Source of the DNA: Rudaea cellulosilytica DSM 22992 | GTDB lineage: Bacteria; Pseudomonadota; Gammaproteobacteria; Xanthomonadales; Rhodanobacteraceae | Assembly: GCF_000378125.1 (NCBI RefSeq) | Contig: NZ_KB899242.1 | Span: 62,001-126,000 of the forward strand | Length of the DNA: 64,000 bases | Direction of reading: 5' to 3' | Shown here: positions 28,984 to 38,162 of the stretch, one piece after another | Numbering within the stretch: the first letter of the stretch is position 1 | Layout of the letters: each line of letters opens with the position of its first letter | Made by a program: the position numbers and the translations under genes | The notes under the pieces: generated by a model | The model's input: only the letters and a program-made list of their open reading frames with translations | Told to the model about the DNA's origin: nothing | Database searches by the model: none

Positions 28984-29619
28984 TTAGGCGGTCTTGATTG
29001 ACTCGACCGGACGCGATTCGAGTACCGAATCGATGAGGCCGTAGCTCTTGGCGTCTTCGGCGCTCATGAAGCGGTCACGCTCCATGTCGCGCTCGATCTG
29101 CTCGAGCGTCTGGCCCGTGTGCTTGACGTAGATATTGTTCAAACGGTTGCGCAGATACAGGATCTCGCGCGCCTGGATCTCGATGTCGGTCGCCTGGCCC
29201 TGCGCGCCGCCCGAGGGCTGGTGGATCATGATGCGCGAGTTCGGCAGCGCCAGACGCTTGCCCTTGGCGCCGGCCATCAGCAGCAGCGAGGCCGCGCTGC
29301 AGGCCTGGCCAACGCACATCGTGCTGACGTCGCAACGGATGTACTGCATCGTGTCGTAGATCGCGAGACCCGCGGTGACCACGCCGCCGGGGCTGTTGAT
29401 GTAGAGGTTGATGTCCTTCTCGGGGTTTTCCGACTCGAGGAACAGCAACTGCGCGACGATGACGTTGGCCATGTAGTCGTCGATCGGGCCGACGCAGAAC
29501 ACCACGCGCTCCTTGAGCAGGCGCGAGTAGATGTCGTAAGCGCGCTCGCCGCGCGAGGTCTGTTCGACCACCATCGGCACGAGATTGAGGCTGCGGGTGG
29601 GTTCGTGACTGGCGGTCAT
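28984..29619 (-). CDS. clpP: ClpP, proteolytic subunit of Clp protease
   Basis: The 211-residue serine protease has catalytic Ser in [11 protein letters not shown], His in [14 protein letters not shown] and Asp in the following segment. It begins [20 protein letters not shown] after a GGAG ribosome site. It forms a double-ring chamber that degrades proteins delivered by ClpX or ClpA. It lies between tig and clpX on the same strand. Confidence 0.98.
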   Translation of the reverse strand: MTASHEPTRSLNLVPMVVEQTSRGERAYDIYSRLLKERVVFCVGPIDDYMANVIVAQLLFLESENPEKDINLYINSPGGVVTAGLAIYDTMQYIRCDVSTMCVGQACSAASLLLMAGAKGKRLALPNSRIMIHQPSGGAQGQATDIEIQAREILYLRNRLNNIYVKHTGQTLEQIERDMERDRFMSAEDAKSYGLIDSVLESRPVESIKTA

Positions 29620-29667
29620 GCAATTCTCCGAAAACTGTTCTGCATCAAACGATTTTTCTGCAGTGGA

Positions 29668-30972
29668 TCAGGTCGGACGCATCGCCTCGCCGAAGCTCAG
29701 CGTCTGCTCGGTCACCTTGGCGTGATCGGCGATCCAGTCGGCGACCTGATCTTCCATCACGCGGCTCTGCAGTCCGCTCATGAGTTGGGGGTCGCGCTGG
29801 TAAAGTTCAACCACGCGCTCCGGTTCCTCGTAAGTCGACGCGAACGAAGCCAGAGTTTCGGCCACGCGGCGGTTGTCCAGGCGGATATTGTTCGCACGCG
29901 CGATTTCGCCAACCAGCACGCCGGCGGCAACACGGCGGCGCGCGATTTCCGCGTAGGCTTCCGGGCCCGGGGCGACCTGGCCTTGCTGGCGGGCCTGCTC
30001 CTGCGCCTGCTGGGCGAGCGTCTGTGCCTCGCGGTCGATCATGCCCTGGGGCAGATCGATCTGCGGATACGCATCGACAAGCTTGCCGACGACTTCGTTC
30101 TTCAAACGCGCCGAAAGCATGCCTTTGAGTTCGCGCTCGAGGTTGGCGCGCACGTCGCTGCGGAATTTTTCGATGCCGCCGTCGCTGATGCCGAAGGCGC
30201 GAATGAAGGTGTCGTCGACCTCGGGCAGCTTCGATTCCTGCAGGCGAATCAGCTTGGCCTCGACCTGGGCGCGGCGGCTGGCCAGCGCGGGTTCGCGAAA
30301 GTCGGCTGGAAAATCGACTTCGACGTTCACCGTGTCGCCGGTGGCGTGGCCGATCAGCGCGTCTTCGATGCCGGTCGTCATCGCACCCGAGCCGATGATC
30401 GTGCCGACACGGTCGGTTCCCTCGGCCGGATGGCGGAAGCTGCCGCTCGCGTCCGCACCCTGTGCCGAGTACTCGAACAGGGCCATGTCGCCTGCTTGCG
30501 CGGTACGCTCGACCGGCGCCCAGTCGCGGCGTTGCGCGCGCAGGGTCTCGATCATGGCGTCGACATCGGCATCGCTCACGTTGGCGCTGGACTTGGTGAT
30601 TTCGAGCTGACTGACGTCGATCGTGCCGACCTCAGGCAGTACTTCGAACTTGGCCGTGTATTCGATCTGGCCGTCGGTGGGCACGCCGGTGGTGTCGATC
30701 TCGGGCGACATCGCCGGGCGCAGGTTCTCCTTGCCTACCGCTTCGTTGAAGCTGTTGCGGATCAGCTCGGAAATCGCCTCGCCGCGGACCTGCGAGCCGA
30801 AACGCTGTTCGATCACCTTGGGCGGAATCTTGCCGGGGCGAAAGCCCTTGAGGCGCACGCTGCGCGCGACTTCGGCAAGGCGTGCCTTGACCTGCGATTC
30901 GTATTGATCGGCGGGAACGCGGACGGTGAGTTTGCGTTCGAGTTTGCCCAGGTTTTCGACGGAGACTTGCAT
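29668..30972 (-). CDS. tig: Trigger factor (ribosome-associated chaperone and prolyl isomerase)
   Basis: The product is 434 residues from the ATG at 30972, beginning MQVSVENLGKLERKLTVRVP. A GTG three codons upstream is less likely given the CAGG ribosome site. The N-terminal ribosome-binding domain includes GFRPGKIPPKVIEQRFG, the signature loop. The central FKBP-like domain (MALFEYSAQGADASG) and the helical C-terminal domain follow. It assists folding of nascent chains. It heads the tig-clpP-clpX group. Confidence 0.97.
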   Translation of the reverse strand: MQVSVENLGKLERKLTVRVPADQYESQVKARLAEVARSVRLKGFRPGKIPPKVIEQRFGSQVRGEAISELIRNSFNEAVGKENLRPAMSPEIDTTGVPTDGQIEYTAKFEVLPEVGTIDVSQLEITKSSANVSDADVDAMIETLRAQRRDWAPVERTAQAGDMALFEYSAQGADASGSFRHPAEGTDRVGTIIGSGAMTTGIEDALIGHATGDTVNVEVDFPADFREPALASRRAQVEAKLIRLQESKLPEVDDTFIRAFGISDGGIEKFRSDVRANLERELKGMLSARLKNEVVGKLVDAYPQIDLPQGMIDREAQTLAQQAQEQARQQGQVAPGPEAYAEIARRRVAAGVLVGEIARANNIRLDNRRVAETLASFASTYEEPERVVELYQRDPQLMSGLQSRVMEDQVADWIADHAKVTEQTLSFGEAMRPT

Positions 30973-31084
30973 GGCTGGCACCTGAAATTCTTGAATTGGA
31001 AATTATATCGCGTGCACGCTGGATGCAGGCGAGACAGCATAAAGATAAATCGCTTGATCGCTTGCACGATCAAAACTGTATATG

Positions 31085-31169
31085 TGGTGCGAACGGAGAG
31101 ACTCGAACTCTCACGGGTTGCCCCGCTGGAACCTAAATCCAGTGCGTCTACCAGTTCCGCCACGTTCGC
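31085..31169 (-). tRNA. tRNA-Leu(TAG)
   Basis: The 85-base class II tRNA has acceptor GCGAACG/CGTTCGC, an extended variable arm, encoded CCA and anticodon loop TTTAGGT (anticodon TAG, reading CUA/CUG family). It is the last member of a five-tRNA cluster on the minus strand upstream of tig. Confidence 0.92.
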
Positions 31170-31308
31170 CCGGCTTCTATCCATAGTCGCGCGAAGCACG
31201 AAGGCCGTTTGTTCGGTCTTCGTCAGCGTGTTCGGAGGTTTGGCGGTGAAGCCGAAGCGCGCGTCGCGGACGGCGCATATGATCGCCGATTCGCATCGAA
31301 GGGGAAAG

Positions 31309-31384
31309 TGGTGGGCCGTCTAGGACTCGAACCTAGGACCAAGAGATTAAGAGTCTCCTGCTCTACCAACTGAGCTAACGGCCC
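31309..31384 (-). tRNA. tRNA-Lys(CTT)
   Basis: The 76-base gene has acceptor GGGCCGT/ACGGCCC, anticodon loop CTCTTAA (anticodon CTT) and encoded CCA. Confidence 0.92.
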
Positions 31385-31398
31385 ACTTGAGGTGAAAC

Positions 31399-31476
31399 TG
31401 GGGTGGATGATGGGACTCGAACCCACGACATCCGGAATCACAATCCGGTACTCTAACCAGCTGAGCTACACCCACC
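31399..31476 (-). tRNA. tRNA-His(GTG)
   Basis: The acceptor GTGGGTG pairs with CATCCAC, the discriminator is C, and an encoded G at position -1 is present as expected for tRNA-His. The anticodon loop TTGTGAT gives GTG. CCA is encoded. Confidence 0.93.
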
Positions 31477-31540
31477 ACCGAGCCGGCAATTGTAGCGCAA
31501 GTCACCGGTCGAAATACAAGAGTCCCCATCAATCTTGCGA

Positions 31541-31617
31541 TGGCGCGCCCGGAGGGAATCGAACCCCCAACCCCGGACTTAGAAGGTCCGTGCTCTATCC
31601 GGTTGAGCTACGGGCGC
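31541..31617 (-). tRNA. tRNA-Arg(TCT)
   Basis: The 77-base gene has acceptor GCGCCCG/CGGGCGC, anticodon stem CGGAC/GTCCG and loop CTTCTAA (anticodon TCT, reading AGA/AGG). CCA is encoded. Confidence 0.93.
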
Positions 31618-31703
31618 ATCCGGATAGTGTAACGCACGATCCCTGGGGGCTCTCGGAATCCAGACGTCGGAATCGAGAGCGAGGATAAATCTACCAGTGT
31701 CAG

Positions 31704-31780
31704 TGGTCGGGGCAGAGGGATTCGAACTCTCGACATCCAGCTCCCAAAGCTGGCGCTCTACCAGGCTGAGCTATGCCCCG
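31704..31780 (-). tRNA. tRNA-Pro(TGG)
   Basis: The 77-base gene has acceptor CGGGGCA/TGCCCCG, anticodon stem CCAGC/GCTGG and loop TTTGGGA (anticodon TGG). CCA is encoded. It is first in the order Pro-Arg-His-Lys-Leu. Confidence 0.93.
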
Positions 31781-31942
31781 ATATACCGCACGCCGATCAG
31801 GCCGCACGGGGGCGTGCATGGTAAGAGTCCGCATCGATCCAGTCAAACGCCGCCCTGTTTGCCATCCGATGCGGCATTGGTCCGCATGGCACTCGCCGAT
31901 GCCGTGAGCTAGCATCGACGCCCCTCGATACGGAGACGGACC

Positions 31943-32629
31943 ATGAATCTTCAGGGCAAACGGATCGCAGTCACCGGAGCGGCGGGCAGCCTCGGTAGCG
32001 TGATCGTGCGCGCGGCGCTCGACGCCGGTGCCACGGTGGCCGCAATCGACCACGCCACCGTCGCCGCCGGTACGGGCAACCTGCACGAGTTCGGCGGGGT
32101 CGATCTCTCCTCGGCTGCGGCGGTCGACAAGACCTTTAGCGCAATCGGCGAGAAGCTGGGCGGCCTTGATGCGCTCATCAACGTCGCCGGCACATTTCGC
32201 TGGGAGAAGCTCGAAGGCGGCAACCTGGCGACGTGGGATCTGCTGTTCAATGTCAACCTGCGCACCGCGGTTGCCTCCTGCATGGCCGCCCTGCCCCTGC
32301 TTGTGCGCAGCCCTTCCGCACGCATCGTCAACATCGGCGCGGCGGGCGCGGTGAAAGCAGGCACCGGCATGGGCGCCTACGCTGCCTCGAAAGCCGGCGT
32401 ATTCAAGCTGACCGAGGCGCTGGCCGAAGAGCTCAAGGATCGCGGCGTCACCGTCAACGCGATCCTGCCGACCACTATCGACACGCCGGCCAACCGCAAG
32501 GACATGCCCGACGCCGATTTTTCGCGCTGGGTGAAGCCCGCGCAGATTGCCGACGTCATCCTGTTCCTGCTTTCGGACCAGGCTCAGGCCGTCACCGGCG
32601 CGCTGATCCCGGTCGCGAGCCGGACCTGA
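31943..32629 (+). CDS. Short-chain dehydrogenase/reductase (SDR)
   Basis: The 228-residue classical SDR has nucleotide motif TGAAGSLGS at residues about 11-19, the stretch LINVAGTF (NAG-like, with V) and catalytic YAASK near residue 147. The Ser partner position reads IVNIGAAGAV, where the usual Ser is replaced by Ala or Gly, so activity may be altered. It lies divergent from the tRNA cluster, with no metabolic partner nearby that points to its substrate. Confidence 0.85.
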   Translation: MNLQGKRIAVTGAAGSLGSVIVRAALDAGATVAAIDHATVAAGTGNLHEFGGVDLSSAAAVDKTFSAIGEKLGGLDALINVAGTFRWEKLEGGNLATWDLLFNVNLRTAVASCMAALPLLVRSPSARIVNIGAAGAVKAGTGMGAYAASKAGVFKLTEALAEELKDRGVTVNAILPTTIDTPANRKDMPDADFSRWVKPAQIADVILFLLSDQAQAVTGALIPVASRT

Positions 32630-32729
32630 TCGGCACAAAGGACGATGCCGCCCAAGCATCGTCGCGGCTAGAGTAAAGCATCGACTTTTCCGCCGTATTT
32701 TTCCCTTTCCCCTCGCCCCCAGGACTTTC

Positions 32730-34331
32730 ATGGCCTCGCCTACCCTCCCCAGCGGCGTTGCGATCAACGCGCCATTGCATCCACGCTTCGACGAGATCCT
32801 CACCCACGATGCGCTCGCGTTTGCGGCCAAACTGCACCGTGCCTTCGAGCCGCGCCGCCAGGAACTACTCAAGACGCGAATCGCGCGCCAGGCGCGCATC
32901 GACGCCGGCGAGATGCCGGATTTCCTGCCGGAGACGAAACACATCCGCGAAGGCGACTGGAAAATCGCGCCGCTACCGAAGGCGCTCGAATGCCGCCGCG
33001 TCGAGATCACCGGTCCGGTCGAGCGCAAGATGATCATCAACGCGTTCAACTCGGGCGCGGATTCATACATGACCGATTTCGAGGATTCGAACAGCCCGAA
33101 CTGGTTCAACCAGATCCAGGGCCAAGTGAACCTGTACGACGCGATCCGCGGCACGATCAGCTACACCAACGAGGCCGGCAAGGTCTACAAGCTCAACGAC
33201 AAGATCGCGACGTTGCAGGTCCGCCCGCGCGGCTGGCATCTCGACGAGAAGCACGTGACCGTCGACGGCCAGCGCATCTCCGGCGGCATCTTCGACTTCG
33301 CCCTCGTGTTCTTTCACAACGCCAAGGAGCAGATCGCGCGCGGTTTCGGCCCGTTCTACTACCTGCCGAAAATGGAGAGTCACCTCGAAGCACGGCTGTG
33401 GAACGACATCTTCGTCATGGCGCAGAAGGAACTCGGTATCGCGCAGGGCTCGATCAAGGCGACCGTGCTGCTCGAAACGATTCTTGCCACGTTCGAGATG
33501 GAAGAGATCCTGTACGAGCTGCGCGAGCATTCGGCCGGCCTCAACGCCGGCCGCTGGGACTACATCTTCAGCGCGATCAAGAAATTCAAGAACAAGCCGG
33601 GTTTCTGCCTTGCCAATCGTGTGGCGATCAACATGGAAGTGCCGTTCATGCGCGCTTACGCGCTCGCCCTCGTGCAGGCCTGCCACAAGCGCGGCGCGCC
33701 TGCGATCGGCGGCATGGCGGCACTGATCCCGATCAAGGGCGACGCTGCGGCAAACGAAAAGGCGCTGGCCGGCGTGCGCCACGACAAAAAGCGCGACGCC
33801 AGCGATGGCTTCGACGGCGGCTGGATTGCGCATCCGGGTCTCGTCGATATCGCCATGCAAGAATTCGTCGCCGTGCTCGGCGACAGGCCGAACCAGTGGA
33901 GCAAGCAGCGCGACGAGAAATTTGTCGCCGCCGATTTCCTCAACTTCGTGCCCGAGGCGCCGATCACCGAGACCGGCCTGCGCAACAACATCAATGTCGG
34001 CATCCATTATCTCGGCAGCTGGCTCGCTGGCAACGGCTGCGTGCCGATCCACAATCTCATGGAAGACGCCGCGACCGCGGAGATTTCGCGCTCGCAGGTC
34101 TGGCAATGGGTGGTCAGTGACAAGGGCGTGCTCGACGACGGGCGCAAGGTCGACGCCGCGCTCGTGCGTGCGCTGATTCCCGAGGAACTGGCCAAGGTCA
34201 AGGCCACCGTCACGGCACAAAGCGAAAAGGTCGACACCTACGAGCAAGCCGCCAAGATCTTCGAAGAGATGGCGCTGTCGAAGAATTTCCCCGAGTTCCT
34301 GACCCTGCCCTTGTACGAAGCGATGGCTTGA
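32730..34331 (+). CDS. aceB: Malate synthase A
   Basis: The 533-residue product matches the malate synthase A length. Recognisable stretches include FMTDFEDS-like YMTDFEDSNSPNW, RGWHLDEKH, AGRWDYIFSAIKKFKNKPGF and GGMAALIPIKGD. It condenses glyoxylate with acetyl-CoA to malate in the glyoxylate shunt, for growth on acetate or fatty acids. Isocitrate lyase is not in the window. An about 100-bp leader with a plain promoter region separates it from the SDR. It is convergent with the NYN-domain gene. Confidence 0.97.
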   Translation: MASPTLPSGVAINAPLHPRFDEILTHDALAFAAKLHRAFEPRRQELLKTRIARQARIDAGEMPDFLPETKHIREGDWKIAPLPKALECRRVEITGPVERKMIINAFNSGADSYMTDFEDSNSPNWFNQIQGQVNLYDAIRGTISYTNEAGKVYKLNDKIATLQVRPRGWHLDEKHVTVDGQRISGGIFDFALVFFHNAKEQIARGFGPFYYLPKMESHLEARLWNDIFVMAQKELGIAQGSIKATVLLETILATFEMEEILYELREHSAGLNAGRWDYIFSAIKKFKNKPGFCLANRVAINMEVPFMRAYALALVQACHKRGAPAIGGMAALIPIKGDAAANEKALAGVRHDKKRDASDGFDGGWIAHPGLVDIAMQEFVAVLGDRPNQWSKQRDEKFVAADFLNFVPEAPITETGLRNNINVGIHYLGSWLAGNGCVPIHNLMEDAATAEISRSQVWQWVVSDKGVLDDGRKVDAALVRALIPEELAKVKATVTAQSEKVDTYEQAAKIFEEMALSKNFPEFLTLPLYEAMA

Positions 34332-34363
34332 TGTTCGAGTCCGCGCAACGCGCGAAAGCATGA

Positions 34364-35185
34364 TCAAGGCTTGTCGTCGGCCGTGCCTATCACGCGGTAG
34401 TTGCCGGACTTCTCCTCTCGTTCGAGCTGGAGAAGTCCGCGCTTCCTGCCCTCTTCGAGCAATGCACCGAACGATTTGAAGCCGTAGTAGCTTTCGCTGA
34501 AGCCCGGCTTGCGCCGCTTCACCGCCTGCTTGACCATCGAGCCCCAGATCGTTTCATCCTCGCCGCGTTCTTCGATCAGCGCTTCGACGGTTTCGAGGAC
34601 GAGATCGAGCGCTTCCTGCTTCTTTGCCGCCTCGCGATCCTGCGCAGCTGCCGGCGCCGCAGCCTTCGAGACCTTTTCTTCGGCTTTCTTCTTCGGCGCC
34701 TGGCGCTTTTTCTGTACGCGTACCAGATCGTCGTAGTAGATGAACTCGTCGCAATTCGCGATCAGCAGTTCCGAGGTCGAATTCTTCACGCCGACGCCGA
34801 TCACGAGCTTGTTGTTCTCGCGCAGCTTGCTGACCAGCGGCGAGAAGTCCGAATCGCCGCTGAGGATGACGAACGTATCCACGTGCGCCTTCGTGTAGCA
34901 CAGGTCGAGCGCATCGACGACCATGCGGATGTCGGCCGAGTTCTTGCCTGACTGACTGACGTGCGGCACCTCGATCAACTCGAACGAGGCGTAGTGCATT
35001 GCCGGGCGGAATTCCTTGTAGCGCTCCCAGTCGCAATAGGCCTTCTTCACCACGATGCTGCCCTTCAGCAGCAGGCGCTCGAGCACCTTGGTGATGTCGA
35101 ATTGTGCGTATTTGGCCTCGCGTACGCCGAGCGCGAGGTTCTCGAAATCGCAGAACAGGGCGAGGTTGCGCGTTTCGGTCTGCAT
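34364..35185 (-). CDS. NYN-domain (PIN-like) RNase with C-terminal OST-HTH/LOTUS-like domain
   Basis: The 273-residue product begins NLALFCDFENLALGVREAKY, with the first acidic residue of the NYN nuclease site, followed by SADIRMVVDAL and ILSGDSDFSPLVSKLRE, giving the typical Asp cluster. The middle (about 160-190) is Lys/Ala/Glu-rich and likely flexible. The last about 75 residues (ESYYGFKSFGALLEEGRKRG) resemble the LOTUS/OST-HTH domain paired with LabA-type NYN proteins. The likely role is RNA cleavage or processing in the cytoplasm; the target is unknown. It is monocistronic and convergent with aceB. Confidence 0.88.
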   Translation of the reverse strand: MQTETRNLALFCDFENLALGVREAKYAQFDITKVLERLLLKGSIVVKKAYCDWERYKEFRPAMHYASFELIEVPHVSQSGKNSADIRMVVDALDLCYTKAHVDTFVILSGDSDFSPLVSKLRENNKLVIGVGVKNSTSELLIANCDEFIYYDDLVRVQKKRQAPKKKAEEKVSKAAAPAAAQDREAAKKQEALDLVLETVEALIEERGEDETIWGSMVKQAVKRRKPGFSESYYGFKSFGALLEEGRKRGLLQLEREEKSGNYRVIGTADDKP

Positions 35186-35290
35186 GGCGTGGTCCGGGTG
35201 GGCCGGGCTTGGGCACGGCGGAAGCCGACACTGTGCACGTCCCGCAGGTCGCCTTCAAGCCGGCTTCCGTTCTGCAGACGCGCGCAAACG

Positions 35291-35323
35291 AAGAAGGCCG
35301 ATGCGTTTGGCATCGGCCTTCTT
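35291..35323 (-). terminator. Terminator hairpin downstream of tRNA-Arg(ACG)
   Basis: AAGAAGGCCGATG and CATCGGCCTTCTT form a perfect 13-bp stem with a 7-base loop, 11 bp past the tRNA CCA end. A short T run follows on the minus strand (CGTTTG). Confidence 0.7.
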
Positions 35324-35333
35324 GATCTGAATA

Positions 35334-35410
35334 TGGCGCGCCCGGAGAGATTCGAACTCCCGACCACCAAGTTCGTAGCCTGGTGCTCTATCCAGCTGAG
35401 CTACGGGCGC
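35334..35410 (-). tRNA. tRNA-Arg(ACG)
   Basis: The 77-base gene has acceptor GCGCCCG/CGGGCGC, anticodon stem CCAGG/CTTGG and loop CTACGAA (anticodon ACG, deaminated to ICG to read CGU/CGC/CGA). CCA is encoded. It stands alone between the NYN gene and acnD. Confidence 0.93.
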
Positions 35411-35543
35411 TCAGTGAGCCGCGCATTATCCCGGCAAGGACGCCGTCCGTCAATACGCGGATAATGCTCTTTTTACACGAAAGCGATGAGCGAGAATGAC
35501 TGTCTTCGCCGCTCGTGTCCGCGCCCAATTGGAGCAGTTCGCC

Positions 35544-38159
35544 ATGAACACGACCTATCGCAAGCCACTTCCTGGCACCCGCCTCGACTGGTTCGACGCG
35601 CGTGCCGCCGTCGACGCGATCCAGCCCGGCGCGTGGGAGACGCTGCCGTACACCGCGCGTGTGCATGCCGAGAATATCGTGCGTCGCGCCGATCCCGCAC
35701 GTATCGACGCGTATCTCGGCCAACTGATCGAGCGCAAACGCGATATCGATTTCCCGTGGTTCCCGGCGCGCGTGGTCTGCCATGACATCCTCGGCCAGAC
35801 CGCGCTGGTCGATCTGGCCGGCCTGCGTGACGCGATCGCGGATCAGGGCGGCGATCCAGCGGCGGTGAATCCCGTCGTGCCGGTGCAATTGATCGTCGAC
35901 CACTCGCTCGCGGTCGAATGCGGCGGTTACGACCCGAACGCGTTCGCGAAGAACCGCGCGATCGAGGATCGTCGTAACGAGGACCGCTTCCACTTCATCG
36001 ACTGGACGAAGAAGGCGTTTCGCAACGTCGACGTGATCCCGCCCGGCAACGGCATCATGCACCAGATCAACCTGGAGAAGATGTCGCCGGTGATCTACGT
36101 GCAGGACGGCGTGGCATTCCCTGACACCTGCGTCGGCACCGACAGCCACACGCCGCATGTCGACGCACTCGGCGTGATCGCGGTCGGCGTCGGCGGCCTC
36201 GAGGCCGAGAACGTCATGCTCGGCCGCGCCTCGTGGATGCGTCTGCCCGACATCGTCGGCGTCGAGTTGAGCGGCAAGCCCCAGCCCGGCATCACCGCGA
36301 CCGACATCGTGCTCGCGCTGACCGAATTTCTGCGTCAGTCCAAAGTCGTCGGCGCCTACCTCGAATTCCGCGGCGAAGGCGCGGCGGCGCTGACCGTTGG
36401 CGACCGCGCGACGATCTCGAACATGGCGCCCGAATACGGCGCGACCGCAGCGATGTTCTTCATTGACGGCAACACGCTCGATTATCTGAGATTGACCGGA
36501 CGCAGCGACGAGCAGGTCGCGCTGGTCGAGACCTATGCGAAGACCGCGGGACTCTGGGCCGATGCGCTGAAGACCGCGCAGTACGAACGCACGCTGCATT
36601 TCGATCTGTCCAGCGTCGTGCGCAACATGGCCGGCCCATCGAATCCGCATCGCCGGCTGCCGGTCAGCGAATTGGCGGCGCGCGATATTGCCGACAAAGC
36701 CAAGCTTGAAGCGGGCAAGAGCGACGAAGCCAAGGGACTGATGCCCGATGGCGCGGTCATCATCGCCGCGATCACCAGTTGCACGAATACTTCGAACCCG
36801 CGCAATGTGATTGCCGCGGGTCTCATCGCACGCAACGCAAATGCCAAGGGCCTCGTGCGCAAGTCGTGGGTAAAGACTTCGCTCGCGCCCGGATCGAAGG
36901 CGGTGCAGCTCTATCTCGAAGAAGCGGGCCTGTTGCCGGAGCTCGAGAAGCTCGGCTTCGGCATCGTCGCGTTCGCCTGCACGACCTGCAACGGCATGAG
37001 CGGCGCACTCGACCCGAAGATCCAGCAGGAAATTATCGACCGGGATCTCTATGCAACCGCGGTGCTCAGCGGCAACCGCAACTTCGACGGCCGCATCCAT
37101 CCGTATGCGAAGCAGGCCTTCCTCGCCTCGCCGCCGCTCGTGATCGCCTACGCGATCGCCGGCACTATTCGCTTCGATATCGAAAAGGACGTGCTCGGAA
37201 TCGATGCGCAAGGCAACGAGGTGCGGCTCAAGGATATCTGGCCGAGCGATGCCGAGATCGACGCGATCGTCAAATCGAGCGTCAAGCCCGAGCAGTTCCG
37301 CAAGGTCTACGAGCCGATGTTCAAGCTTGCCGTCGACAGCGGCGAGCGTGCCGCGCCGCTGTATGCCTGGCGCCCGCAGAGCACCTACATCCGCCGCCCG
37401 CCGTACTGGGAAGGCGCGCTGGCCGGCGAGCGCACGTTGCGTGGCCTGCGCCCGCTCGCGGTGTTGCCCGACAACATCACGACCGATCATCTGTCGCCGT
37501 CGAATGCGATTCTGCGCAGCAGCGCGGCCGGCGAATACCTCGCCAAGATGGGCCTGCCCGAAGAAGACTTCAATTCATACGCAACGCATCGCGGGGATCA
37601 CCTGACCGCGCAGCGCGCGACGTTCGCCAATCCGCAGCTCGTCAACGAGATGGCCATCGTCGACGGCACAGTCAAGAAAGGCTCGCTCGCCCGCCTCGAA
37701 CCCGACGGCAAGGTCATGCGCATGTGGGAAGCGATCGAAACCTACATGCAGCGCAAGCAGCCGCTGATCATCATTGCCGGTGCCGACTACGGCCAGGGCA
37801 GTTCGCGCGACTGGGCGGCGAAAGGCGTGCGCCTCGCCGGCGTCGAGGCGATCGTCGCCGAAGGCTTCGAGCGCATCCACCGCACCAACCTGATCGGCAT
37901 GGGCGTGCTGCCGCTGGAATTCAAGCCGGGCGATACACGCAAGACCTACGCCATCGACGGCAGCGAAACCTTCGATGTGACGGGCAAACCCGCACCGCGC
38001 GCGGCACTGACCTTGGTGATCCATCGCAGCAACGGCGAGCGTGTCGAGGTGCCTGTCACCTGCCGCCTTGATTCGGACGAAGAAGTCTCGATCTACGAAG
38101 CGGGCGGCGTGTTGCAGCGCTTTGCCCAGGATTTCCTCGAATCGTCGAAGGCGGCCTGA
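35544..38159 (+). CDS. acnD: Fe/S-dependent 2-methylisocitrate dehydratase AcnD
   Basis: The 871-residue aconitase-superfamily enzyme starts at ATG 35544 (GGAG nine bases upstream); the frame extends 16 codons further without support. Cluster ligands lie in ITSCTNTSNPRNVIAAGL and AFACTTCNGMSGAL; the latter replaces the usual CTTCIGNSG and is typical of AcnD. GADYGQGSSRDWAAKG is the swivel-domain signature. AcnD dehydrates 2-methylcitrate to 2-methylaconitate in the methylcitrate cycle for propionate catabolism. prpF follows by 3 bp, so the two are co-translated. prpB, prpC and prpR are not in the window. Confidence 0.95.
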   Translation: MNTTYRKPLPGTRLDWFDARAAVDAIQPGAWETLPYTARVHAENIVRRADPARIDAYLGQLIERKRDIDFPWFPARVVCHDILGQTALVDLAGLRDAIADQGGDPAAVNPVVPVQLIVDHSLAVECGGYDPNAFAKNRAIEDRRNEDRFHFIDWTKKAFRNVDVIPPGNGIMHQINLEKMSPVIYVQDGVAFPDTCVGTDSHTPHVDALGVIAVGVGGLEAENVMLGRASWMRLPDIVGVELSGKPQPGITATDIVLALTEFLRQSKVVGAYLEFRGEGAAALTVGDRATISNMAPEYGATAAMFFIDGNTLDYLRLTGRSDEQVALVETYAKTAGLWADALKTAQYERTLHFDLSSVVRNMAGPSNPHRRLPVSELAARDIADKAKLEAGKSDEAKGLMPDGAVIIAAITSCTNTSNPRNVIAAGLIARNANAKGLVRKSWVKTSLAPGSKAVQLYLEEAGLLPELEKLGFGIVAFACTTCNGMSGALDPKIQQEIIDRDLYATAVLSGNRNFDGRIHPYAKQAFLASPPLVIAYAIAGTIRFDIEKDVLGIDAQGNEVRLKDIWPSDAEIDAIVKSSVKPEQFRKVYEPMFKLAVDSGERAAPLYAWRPQSTYIRRPPYWEGALAGERTLRGLRPLAVLPDNITTDHLSPSNAILRSSAAGEYLAKMGLPEEDFNSYATHRGDHLTAQRATFANPQLVNEMAIVDGTVKKGSLARLEPDGKVMRMWEAIETYMQRKQPLIIIAGADYGQGSSRDWAAKGVRLAGVEAIVAEGFERIHRTNLIGMGVLPLEFKPGDTRKTYAIDGSETFDVTGKPAPRAALTLVIHRSNGERVEVPVTCRLDSDEEVSIYEAGGVLQRFAQDFLESSKAA

Positions 38160-38162
38160 GCC

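Noticed and set aside
29119..31323. 734-codon open frame on the + strand across tRNA-Leu, tig and clpP
   Set aside because: It is antisense to tig and clpP and crosses a tRNA. It has no ribosome site and a composition typical of GC-rich antisense frames.
35388..37490. 700-codon minus-strand frame over acnD
   Set aside because: It is antisense to a clearly recognisable acnD gene and is a shadow of the GC-rich third codon positions.
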